Of a stretch of DNA of 64,000 bases, positions 51,762 to 60,339 are shown in pieces. Below the pieces are notes generated by a model. It made no database searches, was not told the DNA's origin, and saw only the letters and a program-made list of their open reading frames with translations. This DNA is from Olleya aquimaris. Its GTDB lineage: Bacteria > Bacteroidota > Bacteroidia > Flavobacteriales > Flavobacteriaceae. Each line of letters begins with the position of its first letter. The first letter of the stretch is position 1. The stretch spans positions 62,001-126,000 of the forward strand of contig NZ_QLLO01000004.1 in NCBI RefSeq assembly GCF_003259525.1, written 5' to 3'. The position numbers and the translations under genes were made by a program.

Positions 51762-52202
51762 TTAAAGGTCAAAATACTTATAATATTTAGATATTAAACC
51801 TTTTAATTTGTTAATAGAAACTTCGGTTTCACTACTATTTTTAACTTCTTTAAGATTTGAAATTTCTTCTAAAATAGGCACTAAAACCACATGTAATTGG
51901 TCATGTGCTACACCTTTCATATCACAATTTTTAATAATATAGCTCGTTTGTTTTGATAATGCATCACCAACTATTTTTAGCTCTGAGAATGTCCTATTTT
52001 TTAAAATGGAATCAATACGTTTCATACCAAGATGTGTTTCTTCATTAACAATCCATTTTTCGCCATTATTCAATCTTAATTTTAAGGAGTCGATTGTTGA
52101 AACATCTTCTGTTGAAATTGTTTTTATTTCAGGTTTTTTGTCTTCTGTTTTACAACTAAAAATGAAGGCTATAAGCAACAATAAAGAGTAATTTATTTTC
52201 AT
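51762..52202 (-). CDS. Small helical lipoprotein ending the nos operon
   Basis: 146 residues. Lipobox FIFSC (Cys17) and an all-helical mature part with GEKWIVNEETHLGMKRIDSI, CDMKGVAHDQLHVVLVPILE and INKLKGLISKYYKYF. The His and Met residues in GMKRI and GVAHDQLH could bind copper or haem, but I do not recognise the family. It starts one base after nosY ends, so it belongs to the nos operon as its tenth and last gene. Confidence 0.78.
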   Translation of the reverse strand: MKINYSLLLLIAFIFSCKTEDKKPEIKTISTEDVSTIDSLKLRLNNGEKWIVNEETHLGMKRIDSILKNRTFSELKIVGDALSKQTSYIIKNCDMKGVAHDQLHVVLVPILEEISNLKEVKNSSETEVSINKLKGLISKYYKYFDL

Positions 52203-52203
52203 C

Positions 52204-52986
52204 TTAAAAATCTTTTTTCTTTGATTTAAACATAATTCTTAACACTGGTAAGACCACCCAAAGGGTTAATGTTACAAAAGATACAATTATTCCGAAGCTG
52301 GTCCCGAAAAATTGTTTAAAAACTGCACCTGTATAACCTAGTAATGCAGAAATGTCTAGCTTTAAAAGGATTAAAGTCCTGGATAAATCAATTGGATTTA
52401 ACATGGTACCAATTAAGGACACTTTGTCCAGTGGATAATCTTCAAACATAATTAGTGTCATTAAAAATAATCCATCATAAATAACAGCAAGAAACAACCA
52501 TAATAAAATAGCATATCCAAACCCTTTTATTTTGTTCTCGTTTGATAACGCAATGTTAAAGGCTAAAGCTGTAAATATTAAGGTTAAAAAAGTACCAGTA
52601 ATTAATAATAGAGAAAAATCCCAAATAGCACTACTTTGAAACAATCCATAAAACACAAACGGAATTCCTAATCCTAAAACTAAGCTCATAGAAAGTGATA
52701 TGGCCACCCCTAAATATTGACCTAAAAATATGGAGGACCGTTTTAAAGGCTGTGCTAATAGCAACTCAGTAAATTCTTTAGAATTATAATAATACATCAC
52801 ACCAAAAATAGTCCCAATTAAAGGCACTAATACTATAATAACGTTCATTAAGGTAATGACAGCTTTTGATAGATCGTTATTTAAAAACAATAACACAATT
52901 CCTAATAACAAATAAAAGCCGAAATACACGTAACTCCAGCGACTGCGCATTAGATCGAAAAAACTATATTTTAATATTTTAAGCAT
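52204..52986 (-). CDS. nosY: NosY-type ABC transporter permease
   Basis: 260 residues, six membrane segments, the permease partner of NosF in maturation of the nitrous oxide reductase copper centres. Start set at MLKILKYSFFDLMRSRW: it overlaps the nosF 3' end by eight bases; a reading 12 codons longer would overlap by more than 40 bases. Family features: YYNSKEFTELLLAQPLKRSS and SMSLVLGLGIPFVFYG. Confidence 0.9.
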   Translation of the reverse strand: MLKILKYSFFDLMRSRWSYVYFGFYLLLGIVLLFLNNDLSKAVITLMNVIIVLVPLIGTIFGVMYYYNSKEFTELLLAQPLKRSSIFLGQYLGVAISLSMSLVLGLGIPFVFYGLFQSSAIWDFSLLLITGTFLTLIFTALAFNIALSNENKIKGFGYAILLWLFLAVIYDGLFLMTLIMFEDYPLDKVSLIGTMLNPIDLSRTLILLKLDISALLGYTGAVFKQFFGTSFGIIVSFVTLTLWVVLPVLRIMFKSKKKDF

Positions 52987-53686
52987 GATTATCTGATAAT
53001 ATTGACGCAATTGCATGCTCAAAATCTGGCTGCTGTGTCTTGGTTTTTAATTCTTGAATAGTGCCTTTAAAGTAAATTTTTCCTTCTAAAATAAATACAA
53101 TTTCATCAGAAACCTCTTCAACAAAACTCATAATATGCGATGTAATAAGTATAGTCTTGCCTTTAGCTTTTTCGGCTTTAATTAAATCTTTTAATCTTAT
53201 TAACGAAATAGGATCTAAACCTGTTGTTGGTTCGTCTAAAATTACTAATGCACTATCAAACATAAAGGTTAAAACAAGGTTTACTTTTTGTTTAGTGCCT
53301 CCAGATAATTGCCCTAATTTTTTATCTAAAAAAGGTTCTAGCCTAAATAGTTTTATTAACTGTTCATCTTCATTGGTAGGTTTGCGTAAATCTTTAATCA
53401 TTTTAATTAATTCTTTTACACGAAGATTGCTTGGAAAATTAGCTATTTGAGGTAAATAATCTATTTTATGTCTGTAGTCAGAGTTTTTATAAATGTTTTC
53501 TCCTAGAACTGTAATATTTCCTTTATTAGGTATAACCATGCCTAAAACCGCTTTAATTAAAGTAGTTTTACCAGAACCGTTTGGTCCAAGCACTGCAAAA
53601 ATTCCGCCTTCATTAATGGTTAAATTAACACCACTTAAGACTTGATTTTTCCCAAATTTTTTATGTAAATTTTCAATAATTACCAT
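52979..53686 (-). CDS. nosF: NosF-type ABC transporter ATP-binding protein
   Basis: 235 residues. Walker A GPNGSGKTTL (about 34-43), signature LSGGTKQKVNL, Walker B ALVILDEPTTGLDP and switch His in TSHIM. With NosY and NosD it supports CuZ site assembly of N2O reductase. Start overlaps the nosD stop by seven bases; the nosY start overlaps its end. Confidence 0.92.
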   Translation of the reverse strand: MVIIENLHKKFGKNQVLSGVNLTINEGGIFAVLGPNGSGKTTLIKAVLGMVIPNKGNITVLGENIYKNSDYRHKIDYLPQIANFPSNLRVKELIKMIKDLRKPTNEDEQLIKLFRLEPFLDKKLGQLSGGTKQKVNLVLTFMFDSALVILDEPTTGLDPISLIRLKDLIKAEKAKGKTILITSHIMSFVEEVSDEIVFILEGKIYFKGTIQELKTKTQQPDFEHAIASILSDNHA

Positions 53687-54918
53687 GTTATTTTTTTCAT
53701 TTGTGGTTTATTATCCAATAAATTATCAGGTGTAAAAACAGGTGATACTTTTTCAGAAAAATCAATAATATCTATAAACATACTACGTAATAAAATGATG
53801 GTTTCTGGAGTACGATTAACAATGTAAGAAAATAGTTTTACAGGTCGATAAGGCACGTCTCCATTGCCATCTTTGTCTAAGTCGTAACCTGTGTAATTAC
53901 TCCAATAGTTTTTGTCAAATAGGTTATCATTTACATTGCTATTGTAGGCAATGTCAAAAGAGTTGTATAAAAAGTTATTCTCTATAAATGTATTAGTGTA
54001 ACAAGCGCCTTTTATTTTTATAGCCCAACCATTGTTTTTAAAATTATTATGCTGGTATATAATACGATTAGAGCCTTCTATATTTATGCCTATGGTGTTG
54101 TTTTCAAATGTATTACCTATAATTTTGGCATCATTTATTTCTTTTAATAGCATGCCATAAGAAGCAGTTCCCCAATTTTCTTTAAACGTATTATTATACA
54201 TTTTTATTTTTTTTGAGAACATAACTGCAACACCTGCTCCGTTGTTTTCAAAAGTGTTATCACAATATTCATCGTTATTAGAAAACATAAAATGTAAACC
54301 GTATCTTATGTTTTCTGCACTAACATTATTTTTTATGAGGCAATCGTCAGAAAATTCTAAATAAATACCATCACGTACATGCTCCACATAATTATGTTCA
54401 ATTTCTATATGGTTACTGTACCATAATTGTATGCCATTTCCAGAGTTATATTCTTCTTTAGCGTCACCTATAATTTTGTTATGATACACTCTACCGTAAC
54501 TTGATTTTTCAAGATAAATACCAAAAAAAAGTTTTTCTAAAACAAGGTTCTGAATCAGGAAATGTTTGCTTTTTTTTATTCTAATGGCTGCATAATCTTC
54601 GGTATAACTTGTGCCAACGTTAATTATAAATAAACCGTCAACAGTAACATGATCTGCTGTAATAGTAATAATTTCACCTTTTAATTCGCCATCAATTATA
54701 GGATAGTTTTCTCCTATTATAGTAAGTGACTTATCCACTAAAATAGAATGCTCTTTATAGGTGCCTTTTTTAACTCGGATAGTATCAAAATCTTTAGCTT
54801 GCGTGATAGCTTTCTTTAAAGTTGAAACAGGGCAAGTTTCACATACGTTAATAGTTTGAGCATGTGAAAACAATGACGTAATTAGCAGAATTATAAAACT
54901 TAATATTGTTTTTGTCAT
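53680..54918 (-). CDS. nosD: NosD, periplasmic copper-maturation factor
   Basis: 412 residues. Signal peptide (FIILLITSLFSHAQ) followed by a right-handed beta-helix built of NosD repeats with many N-N-x-F/I turns (NGIQLWYSNHIEIEHNYVEH, NNDEYCDNTFENNGAGVAVM). Two cysteines in CETCPVSTL near the N terminus may bind copper. It receives copper for NosZ in the periplasm, working with NosFY. Order nosD-nosF-nosY with overlaps is the conserved nos arrangement. Confidence 0.93.
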   Translation of the reverse strand: MTKTILSFIILLITSLFSHAQTINVCETCPVSTLKKAITQAKDFDTIRVKKGTYKEHSILVDKSLTIIGENYPIIDGELKGEIITITADHVTVDGLFIINVGTSYTEDYAAIRIKKSKHFLIQNLVLEKLFFGIYLEKSSYGRVYHNKIIGDAKEEYNSGNGIQLWYSNHIEIEHNYVEHVRDGIYLEFSDDCLIKNNVSAENIRYGLHFMFSNNDEYCDNTFENNGAGVAVMFSKKIKMYNNTFKENWGTASYGMLLKEINDAKIIGNTFENNTIGINIEGSNRIIYQHNNFKNNGWAIKIKGACYTNTFIENNFLYNSFDIAYNSNVNDNLFDKNYWSNYTGYDLDKDGNGDVPYRPVKLFSYIVNRTPETIILLRSMFIDIIDFSEKVSPVFTPDNLLDNKPQMKKITW

Positions 54919-54920
54919 GA

Positions 54921-55214
54921 TTATCTAATAATCAAAAATTTAGAATTCTGAATAGCTTTTACCCAATGGTCTTTATCTTTTGGGAAACTGAAAATTTGAT
55001 GTTTTAAAAGAGTATAATCTGTATTATTTATAGTGAAAATAATTTTGCCTTCCAAAACCAATAAATAAGCATCTCTTGGTGAGGAGTGTTTAGGAAAAAC
55101 AGCATTGGCTTCTAAACTAATATGAAGCATTTCTTTAGCTTCAATATCTAAAATCTTTTTTGCTTTTAAACCCTCGTATGGTGTTTGATTTAATATGTTG
55201 TTAGTTAAATACAT
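54921..55214 (-). CDS. Small cupin-like protein in the nos operon
   Basis: 97 residues, no signal peptide, so probably cytosolic. Cupin pattern: LHISLEANAVFPKHSSPRDA, YLLVLEGKIIFTINN, FSFPKDKDHWVKAIQ, with likely metal ligands His and Glu/His of the two cupin motifs. It is placed between nosL (six bases) and nosD (two bases), so its expression is tied to N2O reduction. It could be a sensor or a metal-handling factor; the function is unknown. Confidence 0.75.
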   Translation of the reverse strand: MYLTNNILNQTPYEGLKAKKILDIEAKEMLHISLEANAVFPKHSSPRDAYLLVLEGKIIFTINNTDYTLLKHQIFSFPKDKDHWVKAIQNSKFLIIR

Positions 55215-55220
55215 AGCCTT

Positions 55221-55655
55221 TTATTTTAGGTGTAATTTTAATTCTTCCCAATTGTATAGTGTACCACCTTTTTCTGATTGTACTTTTTCTGCATCCACTT
55301 TATTTTTAAAAGCAGATAAAAAAGCACCCATTGGACTAGGTACGTTTTTGCTTATTAAAAATGTGGCTTTATTAGCATCAATAAGTACTTCAGGCTCGGT
55401 ATAGTTGTTGGATAAGAATAAGCCAACCTCAGAAGTGTCAAAGTCTTCTAAAAAATGAATCATACATTCTGTAGCATCAAACTTATAGACTTTTCCTTTT
55501 TTAGTTACAATTTCTGCAGCATGGATTTTATCTACAATGGTCATTTTACAGAAATGACATCCATCATTTCCATAATCTATGGGTTGTGGTGAGATATTAC
55601 AGCCTACAAAAAATAGCGATAATATAAGTGTTAAAAGGTGTTTTAGTGTTTTCAT
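55221..55655 (-). CDS. nosL: NosL, copper-binding lipoprotein
   Basis: 144 residues. Lipobox FFVGC (Cys19); conserved NosL block CHFCKMTIVDKIHAAEIVTK with Cys33, Cys36 and Met38 as likely Cu(I) ligands, followed by KFDATECMIHFL. NosL delivers copper to apo-NosZ, probably together with NosDFY. Located in the nos operon after the 199-residue membrane protein gene. Confidence 0.93.
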   Translation of the reverse strand: MKTLKHLLTLILSLFFVGCNISPQPIDYGNDGCHFCKMTIVDKIHAAEIVTKKGKVYKFDATECMIHFLEDFDTSEVGLFLSNNYTEPEVLIDANKATFLISKNVPSPMGAFLSAFKNKVDAEKVQSEKGGTLYNWEELKLHLK

Positions 55656-55682
55656 GATTTTAGTGTTTTAGCTATTTAAATA

Positions 55683-56282
55683 TTACATAATCTTAAGTTT
55701 TCTATTATTTTTCTTACCAACGATATAGGCTATAAATCCTGTGGCTATTCCTAAGCCTAAAAATAAAGCACCTAATTGTGGATAGGAGTGTGCTCTAAAA
55801 TTAAGAATGTCTTTACTTCCAAAAAGAGGTGGTTGAAAGCCCATTTGAGTTCCATCTGGATTAGTAAATTTCATGATGGCTTTCGGATCTAGATTATGTC
55901 CATAATCATGCTCCCAAAGGTAAAAGTCATACATGCCTGCTGCACTTAATACTAGCATTAATATAAACCATGCTAAAAACCATTTATAATTTCCTTTAAA
56001 GGCTATTATTAAACCAATTAGTGTGGTAATAAGTATTCCTGCCGGAAATATTTTAAACTCTGGAATAGCATCTGGAATGTACTGCATGCCCACATAATGA
56101 TTCATTAAATTTATATTTTTAATATCATGAGGGTTGGCGTCAGAAAAATCATTAATGTGTATATACATACCTAATGGTGTCGGATATTGTGGTGCTTCCA
56201 AAGTGATTTTCCAGAGTGGAAACAAGAATAATCCTAAAGGTAAAATTGCTGCAATTAGCATAATGATGTTTGACTTTTTCAT
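55683..56282 (-). CDS. Membrane protein of Bacteroidota nos clusters
   Basis: 199 residues. Four hydrophobic segments (about 6-24, 78-96, 101-120 and 172-191) with a periplasmic loop (about 27-70) and another rich in His/Asp (FYLWEHDYGHNLDP, RAHSYPQLGALFLGLG). It sits between nosZ and nosL, where clade II nos clusters often encode such a protein. Its role, perhaps electron or copper supply, is not established. Confidence 0.82.
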   Translation of the reverse strand: MKKSNIIMLIAAILPLGLFLFPLWKITLEAPQYPTPLGMYIHINDFSDANPHDIKNINLMNHYVGMQYIPDAIPEFKIFPAGILITTLIGLIIAFKGNYKWFLAWFILMLVLSAAGMYDFYLWEHDYGHNLDPKAIMKFTNPDGTQMGFQPPLFGSKDILNFRAHSYPQLGALFLGLGIATGFIAYIVGKKNNRKLKIM

Positions 56283-56346
56283 CTTTGTAGTTCTCGCTAA
56301 GCGGGAATATGGTTTTAAGTTAAAAGTGTGAGATAATATTTAATGA

Positions 56347-56380
56347 AAAGGCGAGAGCGAAAAAAACAACTCTCGCCTTT
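56347..56380 (-). terminator. Hairpin between nosZ and downstream nos genes
   Basis: Perfect 11-bp stem AAAGGCGAGAG/CTCTCGCCTTT (56347-56357 and 56370-56380) with a 12-base loop. The minus strand has only a short U-run afterwards, so partial termination or protection of the nosZ mRNA 3' end is more likely than a full stop. Confidence 0.65.
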
Positions 56381-56423
56381 AATAGAGAAATAAACACTAA
56401 AACAAAATCTCTCTAGACCTTAA

Positions 56424-58397
56424 TTATTCTTCTATTTCTTCTCCTAACGACCATTTTAATGGTACATCTGAGTTGCTAGGTGAGACTCTAATATAACCTT
56501 GCATTTCTTGGTGTAATGCAGAACAGAAATCTGTACAATAAAATGGCCACACACCTACTTTTGTTGGTTCCCAAACCGATGTTTTAGTTTGTCCTGGCAT
56601 GATTAATAACTCTGAAGTATTTTGTCCAAGTACAGCAAAGCCATGTGGGACGTCAAAGTCTTGTTCTAAATTTGTTACATGGAAGTACACTTTATCTCCT
56701 AACTTAATACCTTCAATGTTGTCTGGTGAAAAGTGACTTCTAATTGTGGTCATATAAATATGCACCTCGTTACCTTTTCGTACAATCTTAACATCATCAT
56801 CAGAAAAAGCTGCATAAGGGTGTTTGTTGTCTTCTAAGTTGTAAATTTTTTGAGATCGTTCTTTAATAATATCTGCTCGCATTGCAGCAGCATAATGTGG
56901 TTCTCCATGTGTTGGAAAATCTAATAGTAACTCCATTTTATCTCCAGAAATATCATACAGTTGAGCACTGTGCTCTAATTCTGGACCTGTTGGTAAGTAT
57001 CTGTCTTTTGTTATTTTATTCATAGCAAACATATATTTACCTTGAGGTTTTCTAGAGTTTCCTCCAGGAATGGTTAAATGACCAACAGAATAGTATGTAG
57101 GTTTTCTATCAATAACTTCCCAAGTGCCTAATTTCCATTTTACAACTTCAGAAGAAATAAAGAACGTTGTATACGCATTACCTTCACTATCAAACTCTGT
57201 ATGTAAAGGTCCTAAACCTGCTTGTTCAACAGAACCAGCTAAAACATCTTCAAATTTTAAAATAGGAATACCATAGGCTTCACCATCAAATTTCTTACTA
57301 TCAATAGCAGCTAACATTTTGGTAAAAGAATGTACTGTCAGATTAGCTGATAGTTTACCATTACCTACAATATATTCTCCAGAAGGATCTACATCACAAC
57401 CATGAGGCGACTTTGGTGTTGGTAAGAAAAATACAGCTCCTGGCACATCTGTTGGGTTAACAACACGTACTTGTTTTTTCATTGTAGAGGTTGCTGTATG
57501 TGTATGTTCATCATAAACATTATGTGCATAGTCTGCAGGCATCATTTTTCCGCCTCCATTATTTACATATTCTTCAATTTTTTTCCAGTTTATTGCTGCA
57601 ATAAAATCTTTATCGTTTTGAGAAGCATTAACTTCTAATAATGTACTTGCTTCTTCAGAATTATAAGTTGAGAAGAAAAACCAACCATGTGAGGCACCTC
57701 GTCCAGGATGGGCTAAGTCATAATTAAAACCTGGCATAAGCACTTGAAATTTGATATCCATAGCTCCAGTTTCTGGTGCTACACTAATAAAAGATAATGC
57801 ACCTTGAAAATTACCTTTATATTCAATAATTGGCATATCACGTTGCGGAATTGGAACCGAAAAACGTGTTCCAGCGACAACATATTCTGTATTTTCTGTT
57901 ACAAATGAAGAACTGTGGTTACCAGCACTATTTGGGACTTCGATAATCTCTGTAGTTTCAAATGTTTTAAGATCAATTTTTGCGATTCTTGGTGTGTTAT
58001 TTTCGTTAATAAAAATAAAACGACCATCAATCTCTCCATTGGTTTGTGAAATATCTGGATGGTGAGAATCTCCCCAAGGTATAAAGCCATGAGAGGTGTT
58101 TAACATTGGCTTAGTTTCTTCAGAATACCCATAACCTGAAGTTGGAAATTGAGAAAACACAGGAATCTCCTTAAACATTCTACCTGATGGTAATCCATAG
58201 ACTGTTAAATTACCACTGTATCCTCCAGAAATGAAGGCGTAAAACTCGTCATGCTCTCCAGGAGCAACGTACACTTTTTCAGCTACATTACTTGCTAATG
58301 CACCAGATTTATTATTTGATTTGCTAGAATTATTACAACTTGTTAATCCTATCAAGATTGCCAAAGTTGCGAAAACAATTTGTATTGAATTTTTCAT
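56424..58397 (-). CDS. nosZ: Nitrous oxide reductase, Sec-type (clade II) lipoprotein form
   Basis: 657 residues. It reduces N2O to N2 in the periplasm. The N terminus is a Sec lipoprotein signal (lipobox LTSC, Cys21) with no twin-arginine motif, as in clade II NosZ. The beta-propeller with the CuZ His ligands spans about 45-540 (GDSHHPDIS, SPHGCDVDPSG, HTEFDSEGN) and the C-terminal cupredoxin CuA domain about 545-645 carries PHGFAVL and FYCTDFCSALHQEM. It is third gene of the nos operon, and all accessory genes for copper maturation follow. Confidence 0.96.
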   Translation of the reverse strand: MKNSIQIVFATLAILIGLTSCNNSSKSNNKSGALASNVAEKVYVAPGEHDEFYAFISGGYSGNLTVYGLPSGRMFKEIPVFSQFPTSGYGYSEETKPMLNTSHGFIPWGDSHHPDISQTNGEIDGRFIFINENNTPRIAKIDLKTFETTEIIEVPNSAGNHSSSFVTENTEYVVAGTRFSVPIPQRDMPIIEYKGNFQGALSFISVAPETGAMDIKFQVLMPGFNYDLAHPGRGASHGWFFFSTYNSEEASTLLEVNASQNDKDFIAAINWKKIEEYVNNGGGKMMPADYAHNVYDEHTHTATSTMKKQVRVVNPTDVPGAVFFLPTPKSPHGCDVDPSGEYIVGNGKLSANLTVHSFTKMLAAIDSKKFDGEAYGIPILKFEDVLAGSVEQAGLGPLHTEFDSEGNAYTTFFISSEVVKWKLGTWEVIDRKPTYYSVGHLTIPGGNSRKPQGKYMFAMNKITKDRYLPTGPELEHSAQLYDISGDKMELLLDFPTHGEPHYAAAMRADIIKERSQKIYNLEDNKHPYAAFSDDDVKIVRKGNEVHIYMTTIRSHFSPDNIEGIKLGDKVYFHVTNLEQDFDVPHGFAVLGQNTSELLIMPGQTKTSVWEPTKVGVWPFYCTDFCSALHQEMQGYIRVSPSNSDVPLKWSLGEEIEE

Positions 58398-58426
58398 TAT
58401 TTATAGGGTTTTATTAGTGTTTAAAA

Positions 58427-59002
58427 TTATTCGGTTGGAGGTAATAATACTTTGTCAATAACATGTACTATTCCATTACCTGCATTAATACTTGCAAGAA
58501 TTTTTGCACCTCCAATGACTGGCTCACCATTTACAACTTCAACTTTTACATAACCATTATTGGCTTGGCCTAGTTTTTTAAATTTCTTTAAAAAGTCTTT
58601 AGAGTAATTCCCAGGTGTCACATGATATTTTAAAATATTTGCTAAAGCTTCTTTGTTTTCTGGTTTTAATAAATTTTCTACAGTACCTTCAGGTAAGGCT
58701 GCAAAGGCGTCGTTAGTTGGTGCAAATACCATTAATGGACCTGCGTTTACTAAAGCATTTTCTAATGAAGCTGCTTGTACAGCATCCACTAAAGTTGTGT
58801 GGTCTTTAGATTCCATTGCAATGCTTAAAACAGTAGGTTTACTTTCATCATCTTTTATAAAAGCTTGTCCAGATTTTTTATCTGGTGTAGCAGCTGTAGA
58901 TGTTGTTGTTGTCGAGGTTGAGTTTTGGTTATTAGTTTCTTTGCATGAATAAGTTAAAACAACACATACACAAACTAATAATAGTTGCTTGATTGGTTTC
59001 AT
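58427..59002 (-). CDS. Fasciclin-domain lipoprotein in the nos operon
   Basis: 191 residues. Lipobox LTYSC (Cys20), a Ser/Thr-rich linker (22-45), then one FAS1 domain (about 62-188) with TLVDAVQAASLENALVNAGP, LMVFAPTNDAFAALP, LKYHVTPG and GNGIVHVIDKVLLP. FAS1 domains mediate protein contacts. Between the cytochrome c gene and nosZ, it may hold redox partners together at the membrane; this is inference. Confidence 0.88.
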   Translation of the reverse strand: MKPIKQLLLVCVCVVLTYSCKETNNQNSTSTTTTSTAATPDKKSGQAFIKDDESKPTVLSIAMESKDHTTLVDAVQAASLENALVNAGPLMVFAPTNDAFAALPEGTVENLLKPENKEALANILKYHVTPGNYSKDFLKKFKKLGQANNGYVKVEVVNGEPVIGGAKILASINAGNGIVHVIDKVLLPPTE

Positions 59003-59008
59003 AATAAG

Positions 59009-59512
59009 TTATTTTAAAGTTCTAAAATATTCTAGTACTGCTCTTGCATCTTCTTCTGTAAGTCCTTGATTAGCCATAGGAGAACCATTAAACTCCATTA
59101 ATAGTTCTTTAGCTAAGGGGTCTTCTTTAACCATTTGTTCTGGATTTAAAATCATATTCATTACCCATTCTGGTGTACGACGCTCTAAAATTCCAGTTGG
59201 TGCAGGTCCAATAAATTTTTTATTAGGTCTGTGACAAGCAGTACACATTTTTTTGAAGACTTCAGTTCCATGGGTAACCAATTTTCGGTCAATCTCATTT
59301 CCTAGGTCAATGTTTTTTATTGGGCCAACGCCTTTATTAACTAAATCTACTTTATTAGAGGCTAGTATTTTTTCTGGTTTAATAGCAGTTGTTTGATCTG
59401 TGGTTGTTTTCTTTTCGTATGAAAAGGTTTCTTTTTTCTTTTCATCTTTCCCACCACAACTAATTAAAAGTGTAGCAAAAAAAATAGTCATAAGTTTTAG
59501 TGTTGTTTTCAT
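59009..59512 (-). CDS. Mono-haem cytochrome c lipoprotein of the nos operon
   Basis: 167 residues. Lipobox LISC (Cys19), a charged linker to about 70, then a class I cytochrome c domain with CTACHRP (Cys90-His94) and distal Met146 in GSPMANQGL. Likely electron donor to NosZ. It is the first gene of the ten-gene nos operon: the regulated promoter with an FNR-like site and Rrf2 palindrome lies directly upstream. Confidence 0.92.
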   Translation of the reverse strand: MKTTLKLMTIFFATLLISCGGKDEKKKETFSYEKKTTTDQTTAIKPEKILASNKVDLVNKGVGPIKNIDLGNEIDRKLVTHGTEVFKKMCTACHRPNKKFIGPAPTGILERRTPEWVMNMILNPEQMVKEDPLAKELLMEFNGSPMANQGLTEEDARAVLEYFRTLK

Positions 59513-59531
59513 GTTATCTAGTTTTATTAAC

Positions 59532-59539
59532 CAAAATTA
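59532..59539 (-). promoter_or_regulatory. -7 promoter box of the nos operon
   Basis: Minus strand reads TAATTTTG (perfect TAnnTTTG). Predicted transcription start about 59527, 15 bases before the first start codon. Confidence 0.6.
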
Positions 59540-59561
59540 CAAATAGGTTGTAGCTTAAAAC

Positions 59562-59575
59562 ATGATAAAAATCAT
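59562..59575. promoter_or_regulatory. FNR/CRP-like site in the nos promoter
   Basis: ATGATAAAAATCAT is a perfect inverted repeat with a 4-base spacer, 12 of 14 to the FNR consensus TTGATnnnnATCAA. Its centre (59568.5) is 41.5 bases upstream of the predicted start, the position of class II FNR/CRP activators. Confidence 0.55.
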
Positions 59576-59577
59576 AT

Positions 59578-59597
59578 TTAGGATAAATTTATCCTAA
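59578..59597. promoter_or_regulatory. Rrf2 operator upstream of the nos operon
   Basis: Perfect 20-bp palindrome (core GGATAAATTTATCC, centre 59587.5, about -60). A near-identical copy lies in the promoter of the Rrf2 gene at the other end of the cluster. Confidence 0.65.
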
Positions 59598-59618
59598 TTA
59601 AAAAAATATTAGTTTTTA

Positions 59619-59651
59619 TAAAAAATCCTCTTAACAATGAAGTAAAGAGGA
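59619..59651 (-). terminator. Terminator of the beta-barrel protein gene
   Basis: Stem TCCTCTT/AAGAGGA (59626-59632 and 59645-59651), A-run on the left giving a minus-strand U-run. It insulates the nos operon promoter from the gene to its right. Confidence 0.75.
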
Positions 59652-59677
59652 GTGATTAATAGTAGTAAGATTTTGTA

Positions 59678-60223
59678 TTAAAAGAACACCCTAACAAAAG
59701 GGACCCAAGCATTAGCATAAACGCTTTTGGTGTCGTCGTAAAGTAAATCGTATCGTATACCAACAGTAACATTGTTAGTTCTGTAACCAGCACCAACAAA
59801 TAAAGCAGGTACCCAATAATTTCTATCTGGATTATTCGAAAAACTACCTTCAAATTTTTGATTTACATTAAGTTGCTCAAACTCGGCAGATAATTGTATC
59901 TCTTGGATAGGGTTGTAAAAAGACATAATACTACCACCAAGTATAGTAGATTTATAAACATTTTTACTTCGGTTATAGGTTCCATTTAATCCAACACCTA
60001 AAGCAAATGCATTATCAAACTGGTAAATAGCACTTGGAGCCAAAGTCGCACTAAAAAAATTATTTCCGGTACTTAATCCTAAACCACCTCCAAAACGTAC
60101 ATTTTCCCAAAAATCACCGCTTTGTTTAGGTGGATTATCTTGTGCAATTGATGATGTTGTAAAAAAACAAGCAACAATTGTTAAAATGATAATTCTAATG
60201 CTTTTAATAAAGCTTATTTTCAT
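59678..60223 (-). CDS. Outer-membrane beta-barrel-like protein
   Basis: 181 residues. Signal peptide ending SSIAQ, then alternating amphipathic strands (NVRFGGGLGLSTGNNFFSAT, ALFVGAGYRTNNVTVGIRYD) and a C-terminal aromatic end FVRVFF as in small barrels. Names such as alpha-ketoglutarate decarboxylase sometimes given to such proteins come only from the sucA neighbour. Function unknown. Confidence 0.8.
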   Translation of the reverse strand: MKISFIKSIRIIILTIVACFFTTSSIAQDNPPKQSGDFWENVRFGGGLGLSTGNNFFSATLAPSAIYQFDNAFALGVGLNGTYNRSKNVYKSTILGGSIMSFYNPIQEIQLSAEFEQLNVNQKFEGSFSNNPDRNYWVPALFVGAGYRTNNVTVGIRYDLLYDDTKSVYANAWVPFVRVFF

Positions 60224-60292
60224 AATAATTAATTTAGATATTTTTGAATGTTATAAATATAATAAAAGCATCTCTATATTTAGTAAAAGTTG

Positions 60293-60300
60293 TATTTTTG
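60293..60300 (+). promoter_or_regulatory. -7 promoter box of sucA
   Basis: TATTTTTG (perfect TAnnTTTG), 39 bases before the sucA start. Confidence 0.5.
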
Positions 60301-60339
60301 ATAAAATTTTGTTGAAGCGAACACGACTTACATATTGTA

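Noticed and set aside
59678-60223. Calling this protein an alpha-ketoglutarate decarboxylase
   Set aside because: It has a signal peptide and barrel-like strands; the name only reflects its proximity to sucA.
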